A stretch of DNA of 59,011 bases, taken from NCBI GenBank assembly GCA_003331875.1, contig QOQA01000005.1, positions 1 to 59,011 of the forward strand. Reading direction: 5' to 3'. Both the position numbers and the translations under genes were made by a program. Below, piece after piece: positions 27,856 to 36,199 of this stretch; position 1 is the stretch's first letter; each line of letters begins with the position of its first letter. The notes beneath the pieces are model-generated. The model did not search any database and had not been told where the DNA came from. It was given only the letters and a program-made list of their open reading frames with translations. The stretch comes from Cryomorphaceae bacterium (GTDB lineage Bacteria > Bacteroidota > Bacteroidia > Flavobacteriales > Flavobacteriaceae).

Positions 27856-29084
27856 TATTGTGACATCTTAGAGTCTAGATTTGATTTTATCTCATCAAGA
27901 AATTCCTGGGTGTTTAGAAAATGCTGTCTTTTTAGATTGCTTTTATGAATCAAAATTGCCAAATCTTTAGTCATTTTACCAGATTCAACAGTTTCGATAC
28001 AAACATTTTCAAGTAAATTACAGAAAATGAGTAGTTTATCATTGCCATCAAGTTCAGCTCTGTGAATCAAACCACGTGTCCAAGCAAAAATTGATGCAAT
28101 TGGATTTGTTGATGTTTCTTTTCCTTTCTGGTGTAGTCTGAAATGCCTAGTTACTGTACCATGAGCAGCCTCAGCTTCCATTGTTTTACCATCAGGAGTA
28201 ACTAAAGTTGACGTCATCAAACCTAAAGAACCAAAACCTTGGGCAACAGTATCAGATTGAACATCACCATCATAATTTTTACAGGCCCATACAAAACCAC
28301 CTTCCCATTTCATTGCAGCTGCAACCATATCATCAATTAATCTGTGTTCATATGTGATGCCAATTTCTTTGAACTTATCTTTAAATTCATTTTCGTAAAC
28401 TTCATGAAAAATATCTTTAAATCTTCCATCATATGCTTTTAGAATAGTATTTTTTGTAGATAGGTATAGTGGCCATCCTTTCGAAATAGCTCTGTTCATA
28501 CATGACCTTGCAAAACCGTATATAGATGATTCAATATTATACATACCCATAGCAATTCCATCTTCTTGAAAATTATATATTTCCCAAGTCTTAGGTTTAT
28601 CTCCATTTTCAGGTGTAAAAGTCATTGTTAGTTTACCTTTTCCGTGAGTTAGGATATCAGTTGCTTTGTACTGATCACCAAATGCATGCCTTCCAATACA
28701 TATTGGCTTTACCCATCCCTGTACATAACGAGGTATATTCTTCATTATAATGGGCTCTCTAAAAACTGTACCTCCAATTATATTTCTAATTGTTCCGTTC
28801 GGTGATTTCCACATCTTTTTTAGCGTATACTCCTTTACACGTTGTTCATCAGGTGTTATTGTGGCACATTTGACGCCTACATTGTACTTTTTTATTGCCT
28901 CAGCTGCGTCGACAGTGACTTGATCATCAGTGAAATCCCTATTTTTGATTCCAAGATCGAAATATTTAATATCTAAATCAAGGTATGGTAGGATGAGTTT
29001 CTTTTTGATAAAATCCCAGATAACCCTTGTCATTTCATCACCGTCGAGCTCAACAATGGGATTATCTACTTTAATTTTATTCAT
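27855..29084 (-). CDS. icd: NADP-dependent isocitrate dehydrogenase (eukaryotic-type)
   Basis: A 409-residue enzyme converting isocitrate to 2-oxoglutarate with NADP, in the TCA cycle. It belongs to the homodimeric subfamily II close to mitochondrial/cytosolic IDH: N-terminal [17 protein letters not shown], substrate motif [47 protein letters not shown] with the metal-binding Asp residues, and LTHGKGKLT. Length is typical. It starts 4 nt after the rplS stop and ends on the base that begins the TonB receptor gene, so it lies in the middle of an apparent rplS-icd-receptor-DUF4249-murQ transcript, an unusual mixture. Confidence 0.95.
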   Translation of the reverse strand: MNKIKVDNPIVELDGDEMTRVIWDFIKKKLILPYLDLDIKYFDLGIKNRDFTDDQVTVDAAEAIKKYNVGVKCATITPDEQRVKEYTLKKMWKSPNGTIRNIIGGTVFREPIIMKNIPRYVQGWVKPICIGRHAFGDQYKATDILTHGKGKLTMTFTPENGDKPKTWEIYNFQEDGIAMGMYNIESSIYGFARSCMNRAISKGWPLYLSTKNTILKAYDGRFKDIFHEVYENEFKDKFKEIGITYEHRLIDDMVAAAMKWEGGFVWACKNYDGDVQSDTVAQGFGSLGLMTSTLVTPDGKTMEAEAAHGTVTRHFRLHQKGKETSTNPIASIFAWTRGLIHRAELDGNDKLLIFCNLLENVCIETVESGKMTKDLAILIHKSNLKRQHFLNTQEFLDEIKSNLDSKMSQ

Positions 29085-29088
29085 TTTA

Positions 29089-29439
29089 TTAAGTTTTGAC
29101 TTCTTTCAGTCTGGCTTTTTTACCTCTCAGGTTTTTAAAGTAATAAATTCTAGATCTTCTCACTTTACCTTTCTTGTTTACTTCAATTTTTTTAATTGAG
29201 GGTAGATTGATTGGAAATATTCTTTCAATTCCAAATGTTCCTGACATTTTTCTGATTGTAAAGGTTTTTGTTTTACCCTTTCCTTTAATTTGAATCACAA
29301 CTCCCTTAAAAAATTGTGTTCTAGATTTTTCTCCTTCTTTTATTTCATAATATACTGTAATTGTATCTCCAGCCTTGAATTCAGGAAAACTTTTCTGCTC
29401 AATATATTCATCTTGAATATATTTAATAAGAGATTGCAT
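29089..29439 (-). CDS. rplS: 50S ribosomal protein L19
   Basis: A 116-residue ribosomal protein located at the 30S-50S interface. Diagnostic segments are [52 protein letters not shown] and the basic C-terminal [20 protein letters not shown]. Length matches the family. It leads the minus-strand series and is preceded by an untranslated region that contains a stable hairpin (29460-29496) and a candidate promoter element (29502-29509), suggesting control at the leader. trmD lies just upstream on the same strand, the usual bacterial partner of rplS, but with 94 bp in between. Confidence 0.97.
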   Translation of the reverse strand: MQSLIKYIQDEYIEQKSFPEFKAGDTITVYYEIKEGEKSRTQFFKGVVIQIKGKGKTKTFTIRKMSGTFGIERIFPINLPSIKKIEVNKKGKVRRSRIYYFKNLRGKKARLKEVKT

Positions 29440-29459
29440 AATTTGTAGTTTAAGTTATT

Positions 29460-29496
29460 CTACTCAACATTCAAAACTATTTCAGAGGTTGAATAG
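29460..29496 (-). promoter_or_regulatory. 5' leader hairpin of rplS, possible L19 autoregulatory element
   Basis: On the minus strand the arms CTATTCAAC (29496-29488) and GTTGAGTAG (29468-29460) pair over 9 bp with one G-U, enclosing a 19-nt loop. The hairpin ends 20 nt before the rplS ATG and, if the -7 element at 29502-29509 is used, would sit at the very 5' end of the message. Ribosomal-protein leaders that bind their own product are known in several phyla, and I recall an L19 leader motif reported for Flavobacteria, but I could not compare this sequence with it. Confidence 0.45.
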
Positions 29497-29501
29497 GGGC
29501 A

Positions 29502-29509
29502 CAAACATA
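29502..29509 (-). promoter_or_regulatory. candidate -7 promoter element for rplS
   Basis: Read on the minus strand this is TATGTTTG, a full match to TAnnTTTG, 62 nt before the rplS start codon. No TTTG is seen at the expected -33 position, so support is partial. Confidence 0.4.
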
Positions 29510-29533
29510 AACAATTTGATTTTAAAAATAAAA

Positions 29534-30214
29534 TTATTCATTAAGCATTTCAGGCCTTAATTTGTTTGTTTTCTCAATCGATTTTTTTTCCCTCCAATCT
29601 TCAATTCTAGTTTTATCTCCAGACAAGAGAAGCTCAGGTACCCTCATGTTCTTGTAGTTGGAGGGCCTTGTGTAAACTGGAGGAGCCAAAAGGTTATCTT
29701 GAAATGAATCTGTGAGTGCACTGGTTTCATTATTTAAAACACCTGGAATTAATCGGATTATTGAGTCACAAAGTACTGCTGCAGGTAATTCTCCACCTGA
29801 TAAGACATAGTTGCCGATTGACAACTCCATAGTAATTAGATTATCTCTAACCCTTTGATCAATACCCTTGTAATGCCCACATACTATAATAATATTTTTT
29901 AGTGTGGATAATCTATTTGAAATTTTCTGATCTAATAACATTGCATCCGGTGTCATTAGTATGATTTCATCATAATTATTAAATTTTTTTAATTCTCTTA
30001 TGCAATTATCAATAGGTTCAATCATTAAAACCATTCCAGAGCCTCCCCCAAATTGATAATCATCAATTTTTTGATGTTTATCATTGCTGTAGTTCCTAAG
30101 ATTATGAAAATGGATTTGAACAATTTCTTTATCAATTGCTCTTTTAAGAATTGAACCAGAAAATGGACTTTCTAATAATTTTGGTGTTGCACTTAAAATA
30201 TCAATTCTCATCAT
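29534..30214 (-). CDS. trmD: tRNA (guanine-N1-)-methyltransferase
   Basis: A 226-residue SPOUT-family enzyme that methylates G37 of tRNAs with SAM, which prevents frameshifting. The N-terminal MRIDILSATPKLLESPFSGSIL, YNDxxHxx-like DDYQFGGGSGMV(about 52-62), the knot segment NYVLSGGELPAA with PGV following, and the late SNYKNMRVPELLLSGD are all family hallmarks. Either of two adjacent ATG codons (30214 or 30211) could start it; family members usually begin MRID. It follows the DegP-like gene by 6 bp on the minus strand, so the two may be co-transcribed, and precedes rplS. Confidence 0.96.
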   Translation of the reverse strand: MMRIDILSATPKLLESPFSGSILKRAIDKEIVQIHFHNLRNYSNDKHQKIDDYQFGGGSGMVLMIEPIDNCIRELKKFNNYDEIILMTPDAMLLDQKISNRLSTLKNIIIVCGHYKGIDQRVRDNLITMELSIGNYVLSGGELPAAVLCDSIIRLIPGVLNNETSALTDSFQDNLLAPPVYTRPSNYKNMRVPELLLSGDKTRIEDWREKKSIEKTNKLRPEMLNE

Positions 30215-30220
30215 TTTAGG

Positions 30221-31609
30221 CTAATCAAAAATCAAACTCTCTTTGTTTCCGTTTAAGTCTATGAAGGAAATTTGATAAATATTTTCTTTTTCAAAAGATC
30301 TTAACTCGGTCGTTGAACCAACAATTTTATCATTGATTTCAGTTAATATGTAACCAGGTCTGACACCCATCCTGTATAAGGTTGAATTTCTATTAACCAC
30401 TACTGTTAAACCATTTTCAACATTAAGATCTTCTAAATATTTTTTATTTGAATTTTTTAATTGCATCCCATAAAACTGTACGTATGTGTTTACTTTTAGA
30501 GAAACATTTAAATCCATTATTTTACCATCTCTATCAATAATAACACTCAAATTATCACCTGGTCTTTTTGAGTTCAGATAACCTGACAGATCTGAAAACT
30601 TAGTTATTTGAACATCGTCAATTTGTAAAATAATGTCTCCGTTTCTCATCCCTGCAAGATGTGCTCCCATTTCAGGATCAGTTTCATTCACATAAAACCC
30701 TTCAGTTTTAGTAATTCCCAGCTCTTTAGCATTTTCTGAATTTAAGCTCTGACCAGTAACTCCCAACAGTCCTCTTTGTACATCTCCAAATTCAAGGATA
30801 TCCTCAAAAATTTTTCTTGCAATGTTACTTGGTACAGCAAAAGAATAACCAATAAATCCAGCATTATTACTCTGAATAGCAGTATTAATACCAATTAAGT
30901 CACCATTAATATTTACTAGTGCTCCTCCACTGTTTCCGCTATTCACAGCTGCATCAGTCTGAATAAATGATTGATTCTTTGAATCAAAATCACTTAAGTC
31001 TCTAGATTTTGCGCTTATAATACCTGCAGTTACTGTTGAGGTGAGGTTAAATGGATTTCCAACGGCCAAAACCCATTCTCCAATTTTAGTTTGGTCAGAA
31101 TCAGCAAAAATTATGTAAGGAAACCTTAAATTATTATCAATCTTCAAAATTGCAATATCACTGTTTTCATCGTATCCAATTAACTCAGCACTAAATGATT
31201 TATTATCATTAGTTGTTACCTCAATTGAGTTAGCATTATCGATAACGTGGTAGTTTGTGATTATATAACCATCACTTGAAACAATAACTCCTGAGCCTGT
31301 ACCGATTGTTCTTTTTTGTTGTGAATTACCATAAAAAAGGTCCCATAAAGAATTAGAGCTGTTTTTCAATGCAGTATTTTTGACATGAACTACAGAATTG
31401 ATTGTTTTTTCAGCAGCAATTGTAAAATCAGGATTTTGAAATTTTTTTAAGTCCTGAAATTGATTTACATTATTATTTGCAGATGTATTGATTATTTCTG
31501 AATCTACGTAGGAGTTAGTTTTTTGTTTTGACCTATCAACTGTAATGTTGAATATCAATGAAACAACAATTACAAGTGCTGTTATATAAAGTATTTTTAG
31601 AAATTTCAT
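30221..31609 (-). CDS. degP: Do-like periplasmic serine protease (DegP/HtrA family)
   Basis: A 462-residue envelope protease/chaperone that removes misfolded periplasmic and outer-membrane proteins. A single N-terminal hydrophobic segment (about 5-23) exports or anchors it. The trypsin-like domain shows His in TNYHVID, Asp in ENSDIAILKI and Ser in NSGNSGGALV (catalytic triad); then two PDZ domains, the first around LLGVTGQSLN..NGDIILQIDD and a second, shorter one ending near residue 460 with MGVRPGYILTEIND. The second PDZ is compact but present. A TATTTTTG element 13 nt upstream of the start suggests a very short leader. Confidence 0.93.
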   Translation of the reverse strand: MKFLKILYITALVIVVSLIFNITVDRSKQKTNSYVDSEIINTSANNNVNQFQDLKKFQNPDFTIAAEKTINSVVHVKNTALKNSSNSLWDLFYGNSQQKRTIGTGSGVIVSSDGYIITNYHVIDNANSIEVTTNDNKSFSAELIGYDENSDIAILKIDNNLRFPYIIFADSDQTKIGEWVLAVGNPFNLTSTVTAGIISAKSRDLSDFDSKNQSFIQTDAAVNSGNSGGALVNINGDLIGINTAIQSNNAGFIGYSFAVPSNIARKIFEDILEFGDVQRGLLGVTGQSLNSENAKELGITKTEGFYVNETDPEMGAHLAGMRNGDIILQIDDVQITKFSDLSGYLNSKRPGDNLSVIIDRDGKIMDLNVSLKVNTYVQFYGMQLKNSNKKYLEDLNVENGLTVVVNRNSTLYRMGVRPGYILTEINDKIVGSTTELRSFEKENIYQISFIDLNGNKESLIFD

Positions 31610-31622
31610 TCTTATTTTTTTT

Positions 31623-31630
31623 CAAAAATA
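31623..31630 (-). promoter_or_regulatory. candidate -7 promoter element for degP
   Basis: On the minus strand TATTTTTG fits TAnnTTTG and ends 13 nt before the ATG of the DegP-like gene, which would give a leader of only a few bases. No good -33 TTTG is seen, and chance matches are frequent in such AT-rich DNA. Confidence 0.3.
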
Positions 31631-31702
31631 AATTATTTACAATTTTAAATTTAACATTTAACTTCTTTTTAACATTATCTCAATATTTTTATATTGCGTT
31701 AT

Positions 31703-32482
31703 ATGAAACTTAGTTTTAGTAAATATCAAGGCAATGGCAATGATTTCATTATTATTGACGGAATTAATAACAGTTTAACTGGGATAAATCACGAAAAAAT
31801 TCAAACCTTATGTGATAGAAGAAAAGGAATAGGGGCTGATGGATTCATTATTATAAAATCAAATTTGGATAGCGATTTTGAGATGGTTTATTATAACTCT
31901 GATGGTAAAATTGGATCCTTCTGTGGTAATGGTGCTCGATGTGCTTATGATTTTTCAATTAAAAGTGGTATATCTCGAAATATTTCAAAGTTCAAAGCTT
32001 ATGATGGTTTTCACACTGCTAGTTTCAAAGGTGAGAAAATTTCGATATCAATTAATAAAGTAAATAATTTTAAAAAAATTGGTTTGAATTATTTTGTTAA
32101 TACTGGATCCCCACATTTAGTAAAGTTTGATCAGGATTTGGAAAAATTAAAAATTGAGGATGAATTTATTAAAAGCCAATCTATTAAACTTTTTAAAGAT
32201 GATGGCGTCAATGTTAATTTTGTATCAAAAAAAAATAATAATACATTTTTAGCTAGAACTTTTGAGAGGGGTGTTAATGCTGAGACACTTTCCTGTGGCA
32301 CAGGAGCTGTAGCAATCGCAATTTCTGCCAAATTAAGATATAATTTTCAAGATAAATGGGTGAATGTCGTAACAAAAGGTGGAGATTTGTCAGTAACTTT
32401 CAAAAAAGATAACGAAATGTTTAATGATATTTTTCTTGTGGGTGATGCTAAACATGTATTTGATGGAAAATTTAGTTTATGA
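31703..32482 (+). CDS. dapF: diaminopimelate epimerase
   Basis: A 259-residue cofactor-free epimerase that turns LL- into meso-diaminopimelate for lysine and peptidoglycan. The two catalytic cysteines are in FCGNGARCAYD (the Cys that follows F) and in SCGTGAVA; SKYQGNGNDFI at the N-terminus and GSPHLV are further family blocks. I prefer the ATG at 31703 because MKLSFSKYQG is the usual beginning; a TTG at 31694 would add three residues. The stop codon overlaps the mltG start (ATGA). dapA, earlier in the same pathway, is also in this window at 41050. Confidence 0.95.
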   Translation: MKLSFSKYQGNGNDFIIIDGINNSLTGINHEKIQTLCDRRKGIGADGFIIIKSNLDSDFEMVYYNSDGKIGSFCGNGARCAYDFSIKSGISRNISKFKAYDGFHTASFKGEKISISINKVNNFKKIGLNYFVNTGSPHLVKFDQDLEKLKIEDEFIKSQSIKLFKDDGVNVNFVSKKNNNTFLARTFERGVNAETLSCGTGAVAIAISAKLRYNFQDKWVNVVTKGGDLSVTFKKDNEMFNDIFLVGDAKHVFDGKFSL

Positions 32483-33513
32483 AGATAATCTCTAAAATTT
32501 TTTTTATTGTTTCTTTTGCTATAATTGTATTCATATCATTATTAGGGTTTAAAATATTTTTTAAGTCTAATACATCATTCGAAGATAATTTTGTGTATTT
32601 ATATATTGAGTCAGGCTCCAGCTCTGAAGATTTAATAAGTTCTATCTCTAACTACATTATTGATATTGATACATTTAGAAAAGCAGCTAAGACAAAAAAA
32701 TATCTTGAAAATATTAAAGCAGGTCGATTTAAATTAAATAAAGGAGATAATAATAACAATATTATTAATTCTTTAAGATCAAAAAACATCCCTGTCAAAG
32801 TGACCTTTAATAATATTCAGACAATTCATGAGCTTAGTGCCTACATCTCAAATAAAATTGAGGCCGATAGCGTGAGCTTATTAAATTCTTTTACTGATAC
32901 AGATTTTTTGAAAAACTTAAATCTGACAAGTGATTCAGTTTTGTCATTATTTTTACCTAATACCTATGAGTTTTTTTGGAATACAAGTGCGGATGATTTT
33001 CGTGAAAAAATGGTTAAAGAGTTTAATATTTATTGGAATGAAAATAGAATTAAAAAAGCTTCAAAAATCAACTTAAACCCTATTGAGGTTTCAATATTAG
33101 CATCAATTGTTCAAAAGGAAACGCCCAAAGTTGACGAAAGACCAACAATCGCAGGTGTTTATTTGAATAGACTTAGCAAGGGAATGAAATTACAAGCAGA
33201 TCCTACAATTGTTTATGTAATTAAGCTACAAAAAGGTTTTGATAAAACAATTAAAAGGGTTTTGTATAAAGACTTGAGGATAAGGTCTGATTATAACACC
33301 TACTTGAATAAAGGTTTACCACCCGGCCCAATTGTTACACCTGATTTTTCAGCAATTGAAGCAGTATTAAATCCAGCAACTCACAACTTTATATTTTTTG
33401 TTGCTGATGTTTCTAATCCTGGTTATCACTTATTTTCAAGAACCCTGTTAGAGCATAACAGAAAAAAAAGACAATATACAAGATGGTTAAAGGAGAGAAA
33501 TATAAAAAGATAA
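32479..33513 (+). CDS. mltG: endolytic murein transglycosylase MltG
   Basis: A 344-residue inner-membrane enzyme that cuts nascent glycan strands and is proposed to end peptidoglycan polymerisation. One N-terminal membrane helix (about 5-28), a LysM-like region (about 40-110: VYLYIESGSSSEDLIS, FNNIQTIHEL), then the YceG catalytic domain with the active Glu in IVQKETPKVDERPTIAGVYLNRL and the late KGLPPGPIVTP. Length matches. The start codon overlaps the dapF stop by 4 nt, so cell-wall precursor synthesis and strand termination are co-transcribed here. Confidence 0.94.
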   Translation: MKIISKIFFIVSFAIIVFISLLGFKIFFKSNTSFEDNFVYLYIESGSSSEDLISSISNYIIDIDTFRKAAKTKKYLENIKAGRFKLNKGDNNNNIINSLRSKNIPVKVTFNNIQTIHELSAYISNKIEADSVSLLNSFTDTDFLKNLNLTSDSVLSLFLPNTYEFFWNTSADDFREKMVKEFNIYWNENRIKKASKINLNPIEVSILASIVQKETPKVDERPTIAGVYLNRLSKGMKLQADPTIVYVIKLQKGFDKTIKRVLYKDLRIRSDYNTYLNKGLPPGPIVTPDFSAIEAVLNPATHNFIFFVADVSNPGYHLFSRTLLEHNRKKRQYTRWLKERNIKR

Positions 33514-33545
33514 AATACTGATAATTAGATAATTAAAAAAAAGCT

Positions 33546-33576
33546 TATGTTTGCAACGCTGTAAAAATATTTTTAC
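33546..33576 (+). promoter_or_regulatory. candidate promoter element and palindrome before lysozyme-like gene
   Basis: TATGTTTG (33546-33553) fits the TAnnTTTG -7 element. It is followed by a perfect 16-bp palindrome (GTAAAAATATTTTTAC, 33561-33576) that ends 2 nt before the ATG at 33579. The palindrome could be an operator or form a hairpin hiding the start. No -33 element is evident. Confidence 0.3.
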
Positions 33577-33578
33577 AA

Positions 33579-34211
33579 ATGAATAATTTTGTTTTTATCA
33601 AATTTATAAGCAACAGATATTTGTTTTTATACTCAATCGTTTTACTGCTAGTAACTGATCTTTCAGAAAACCTAGATAAATCATCTGTATTTTATTTAGT
33701 AAAAGAAAAACCAGATTTATTTTCAAAATCACATACTGTTCCCTTTATAGAAAAGGATTTTATTGGTTTCAGAGAGTTCCTAGGTTTTTTTGAGTCAGGG
33801 TCTGATTACAAAAAAATTAACCGTTTCGGATACTTAGGTAAGTATCAATTTGGCAGGGGGACGCTTGATATATATGGTGTTAGTGACTTAAATGATTTTA
33901 TTTATAATCCTGAGTTGCAAGAAAAAGTTTTTCTAATGAATATAAAAAGAAACAAATGGATTTTGAGAAGAGAAATTAAAAATTGTTCAAATAAATTTTT
34001 AGAAGACTTATTCATTACAGAGTCTGGTATTTTAGCTGCTGCTCACTTGTCAGGTCCGGGAAATGTCAAAAAATTTTTAAGAAATAAAGCATCAACAGAA
34101 TTTAATAAAAAAGATGCAAATGGAACATCAATAAGTGATTACATAAGAATCTTCAAGAATTATAATTTAATCAATATTAAACAAGAAAGAAGGCCTAAAA
34201 TTAGTCTGTAA
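33579..34211 (+). CDS. lysozyme-like domain protein, membrane-anchored or exported
   Basis: A 210-residue protein with a hydrophobic segment at about 14-26. The core FREFLGFFESGSDYKKINRFGYLGKYQFGRGTL (about 63-95) resembles the catalytic start of lysozyme-like/SLT transglycosylase folds, with Glu70 in place of the catalytic Glu (F-E-S-G) followed by the G-x-(Y/L)-G-x-Y-Q-F motif; AAHLSGPGNVKKFL is a further family-like block. It therefore probably cuts or binds peptidoglycan. Similar genes lie near mltG/dnaA in Flavobacteriaceae as I recall. Its 3' end overlaps the dnaA stop by 11 nt. Confidence 0.65.
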   Translation: MNNFVFIKFISNRYLFLYSIVLLLVTDLSENLDKSSVFYLVKEKPDLFSKSHTVPFIEKDFIGFREFLGFFESGSDYKKINRFGYLGKYQFGRGTLDIYGVSDLNDFIYNPELQEKVFLMNIKRNKWILRREIKNCSNKFLEDLFITESGILAAAHLSGPGNVKKFLRNKASTEFNKKDANGTSISDYIRIFKNYNLINIKQERRPKISL

Positions 34212-35622
34212 ATCTTTTATCTAAATCATCAACATATTTCCTGAACTGTTTATCCGTAAAGGCTAGATTATCAACTGTTTTGCATGCATGAAGAACAGTT
34301 GCATGATCCCTATGTCCAATTTTGGTTCCAATACTTGCCAGGGATGCTTTTGTAAACTTTTTTGAAAAAAACATTGCTAATTGTCTTGCTTGAACAATAT
34401 GCCTTTTTCTAGTTTTTGATTGTAATGTATTAACGTCCATCTGAAAATAATCAGAAACAACTTTTTGAATTTGATCAATTGAAATTTCTTTTTTAGTATT
34501 TTTTACAAACTTTTCAACTATAACTTTAGCCAAGTCTATTGTAATTTGTTTTTTATTGAATGATGACTGAGCCATCAGGGATATTATAGCTCCCTCCAGT
34601 TCTCTAATATTAGTTTTTATGTGTTTTGCGACATAATAAATAATATCGTCTTCCATCTCAACACCATCTCTTGCTAACTTATTTTTAATAATTGAAATTC
34701 TTGTTTCATAATCAGGTGTTTGTAGCTCAGCAGAAAGTCCCCACTTAAATCTTGATAACAATCTTTGTTCAATTTCTTGCATGTCAACTGGTGCTTTATC
34801 AGATGTTAATACAACTTGTTTTCCATTTTGATGCAAGTGATTAAATATGTGAAAGAAAACATCCTGTGTTCCAGACTTACCAGAAAAGAATTGGACATCG
34901 TCAATAATTAAAACATCAATAAGCTGATAAAAATGAATAAAATCATTTCTATTATTTTTCTTTACAGAGTCGACATATTGTTGTGTAAATTTTTCAGCGG
35001 AAATATATAAAACGGTTTTTTCAGGAAATGCTTGTTTAACATTTATTCCTATTGCGTTAGCAAGGTGTGTTTTTCCAAGACCCACACCCCCGAAGATAAG
35101 TAACGGATTAAAAGAAGTTCCTCCAGGTCTTTTGGAAACAGCGTAACTAGCTGATCTCGCTAACCTGTTAGAATCACCCTCTAGAAAATTTTCAAAATTG
35201 TAATTGAGGTTTAGTTGTGAATCAATTTTTAAATTTTTAATTCCCGGTATTATAAAGGGATTTGTCAAATTTACTTTTGAGAAATTTGAAGATGCATCTA
35301 AATTTTGAGATTTAATTTTTGGTTTATATTCACTGGGAATTTTTTCGGTAAAACTAGAATCACTTCCAAATTTGTTCTCCATTCTTATAATGTAAACAAG
35401 TTTGGCATCTTTCCCTAATTCTTTGGTTAAAGCAACTTTTAAAAGTTTTACGTAATGTTCTTCAAGCCATTCATAAAAAAATTTGCTTGGTACTTGTACA
35501 CTTAAAATATTGTCTTGTAACTTAATCGGAATAATTGGTTCGAACCAGGTTTTGTATGCCTGCAATTGAATATTATCTTTCACAAATGAGAGACAATTAT
35601 TCCAAACAGTTACTGCAGTCAT
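34201..35622 (-). CDS. dnaA: chromosomal replication initiator protein DnaA
   Basis: A 473-residue AAA+ initiator that opens the replication origin. Domain I (about 1-85) has the TWFEPI motif, domain II is a short linker (90-130), domain III holds Walker A GGVGLGKT (178-185), Walker B LIIDDVQFF and sensor motifs, and domain IV ends with the DNA-binding signature GHRDHATVLHACKTV (about 440-454). The gene is not flanked by dnaN or recF, as is usual in Bacteroidota. I see no cluster of DnaA boxes in the 109 bp before its start or nearby. Confidence 0.97.
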   Translation of the reverse strand: MTAVTVWNNCLSFVKDNIQLQAYKTWFEPIIPIKLQDNILSVQVPSKFFYEWLEEHYVKLLKVALTKELGKDAKLVYIIRMENKFGSDSSFTEKIPSEYKPKIKSQNLDASSNFSKVNLTNPFIIPGIKNLKIDSQLNLNYNFENFLEGDSNRLARSASYAVSKRPGGTSFNPLLIFGGVGLGKTHLANAIGINVKQAFPEKTVLYISAEKFTQQYVDSVKKNNRNDFIHFYQLIDVLIIDDVQFFSGKSGTQDVFFHIFNHLHQNGKQVVLTSDKAPVDMQEIEQRLLSRFKWGLSAELQTPDYETRISIIKNKLARDGVEMEDDIIYYVAKHIKTNIRELEGAIISLMAQSSFNKKQITIDLAKVIVEKFVKNTKKEISIDQIQKVVSDYFQMDVNTLQSKTRKRHIVQARQLAMFFSKKFTKASLASIGTKIGHRDHATVLHACKTVDNLAFTDKQFRKYVDDLDKRFTD

Positions 35623-35791
35623 ATAAACAAAAATTATTTTGGTTTCAAAAAAAAATTTAAAAATCTGAGAATGATTTTTAAACTTCTTATGCTAACAAAT
35701 ATGTACATTTTTTTTTTAAAAAAAAATCATTTTGCTATTGAATTTTAAAAATCTTTTTTCGATATTATGTAATAAGAAAATACAGCAGTAT

Positions 35792-36199
35792 TTGCATAAA
35801 AAAAAATCATTTTACACATCACTAATAGTGAGATATTCTGAGACAGATGCAATGTCTTATTCACACCATAGTAATTATTTAAAATACTATGAAGTTGGCA
35901 GATTAGATTGGCTCAAAAAAATTGGTTTCTCATATTTTGAAATGGAAAAAAATAACATAATACTCCCTGTTGTAGAAACAAAAACTGTATTTAGAAAGCC
36001 AGCATTCTTTGAAGACAAACTTAAAATAAAAACTACTCTCTTAAATCCTCCATCTTATTCATTAGAGTTTCAATATGAAATATTTAAAAATAAAATCTTA
36101 ATCAATGAAGGATACACAAAATTAATTTTTTTAAACAAAAAAAATAATAAACCAATTAGGTGCCCAAAAAACATATTAGATGCTATTGGTAATTTTTAA
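35792..36199 (+). CDS. acyl-CoA thioesterase, 4HBT/YbgC-like hotdog fold
   Basis: A hotdog-fold thioesterase that hydrolyses acyl-CoA or acyl-ACP. The core VRYSETDAMSYSHHSNYLKYYEVGRLDWL contains the catalytic Asp and the H-x-N-Y-x-x-Y-x-E pattern of the YbgC/4-hydroxybenzoyl-CoA thioesterase family. There is no in-frame ATG near the start: TTG codons at 35732 and 35738 or at 35792 are possible; 35792 gives about 135 residues, the usual family length, so I use it. Divergent from dnaA. Its last 17 nt overlap the ribD 3' end on the other strand. Confidence 0.83.
   Translation: MHKKKSFYTSLIVRYSETDAMSYSHHSNYLKYYEVGRLDWLKKIGFSYFEMEKNNIILPVVETKTVFRKPAFFEDKLKIKTTLLNPPSYSLEFQYEIFKNKILINEGYTKLIFLNKKNNKPIRCPKNILDAIGNF

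Noticed and set aside
35536-35552. tRNA T-loop-like GGTTCGAACC
   Set aside because: It lies inside the dnaA reading frame (coding the WFEPI region) and no tRNA cloverleaf surrounds it.
35623-35791. AT-rich region beside dnaA as replication origin
   Set aside because: Long T and A runs are present, but I found no cluster of DnaA boxes (TTATNCACA) in or near it, and in Bacteroidota dnaA is often away from the origin. GC-skew analysis of the whole chromosome would be needed.
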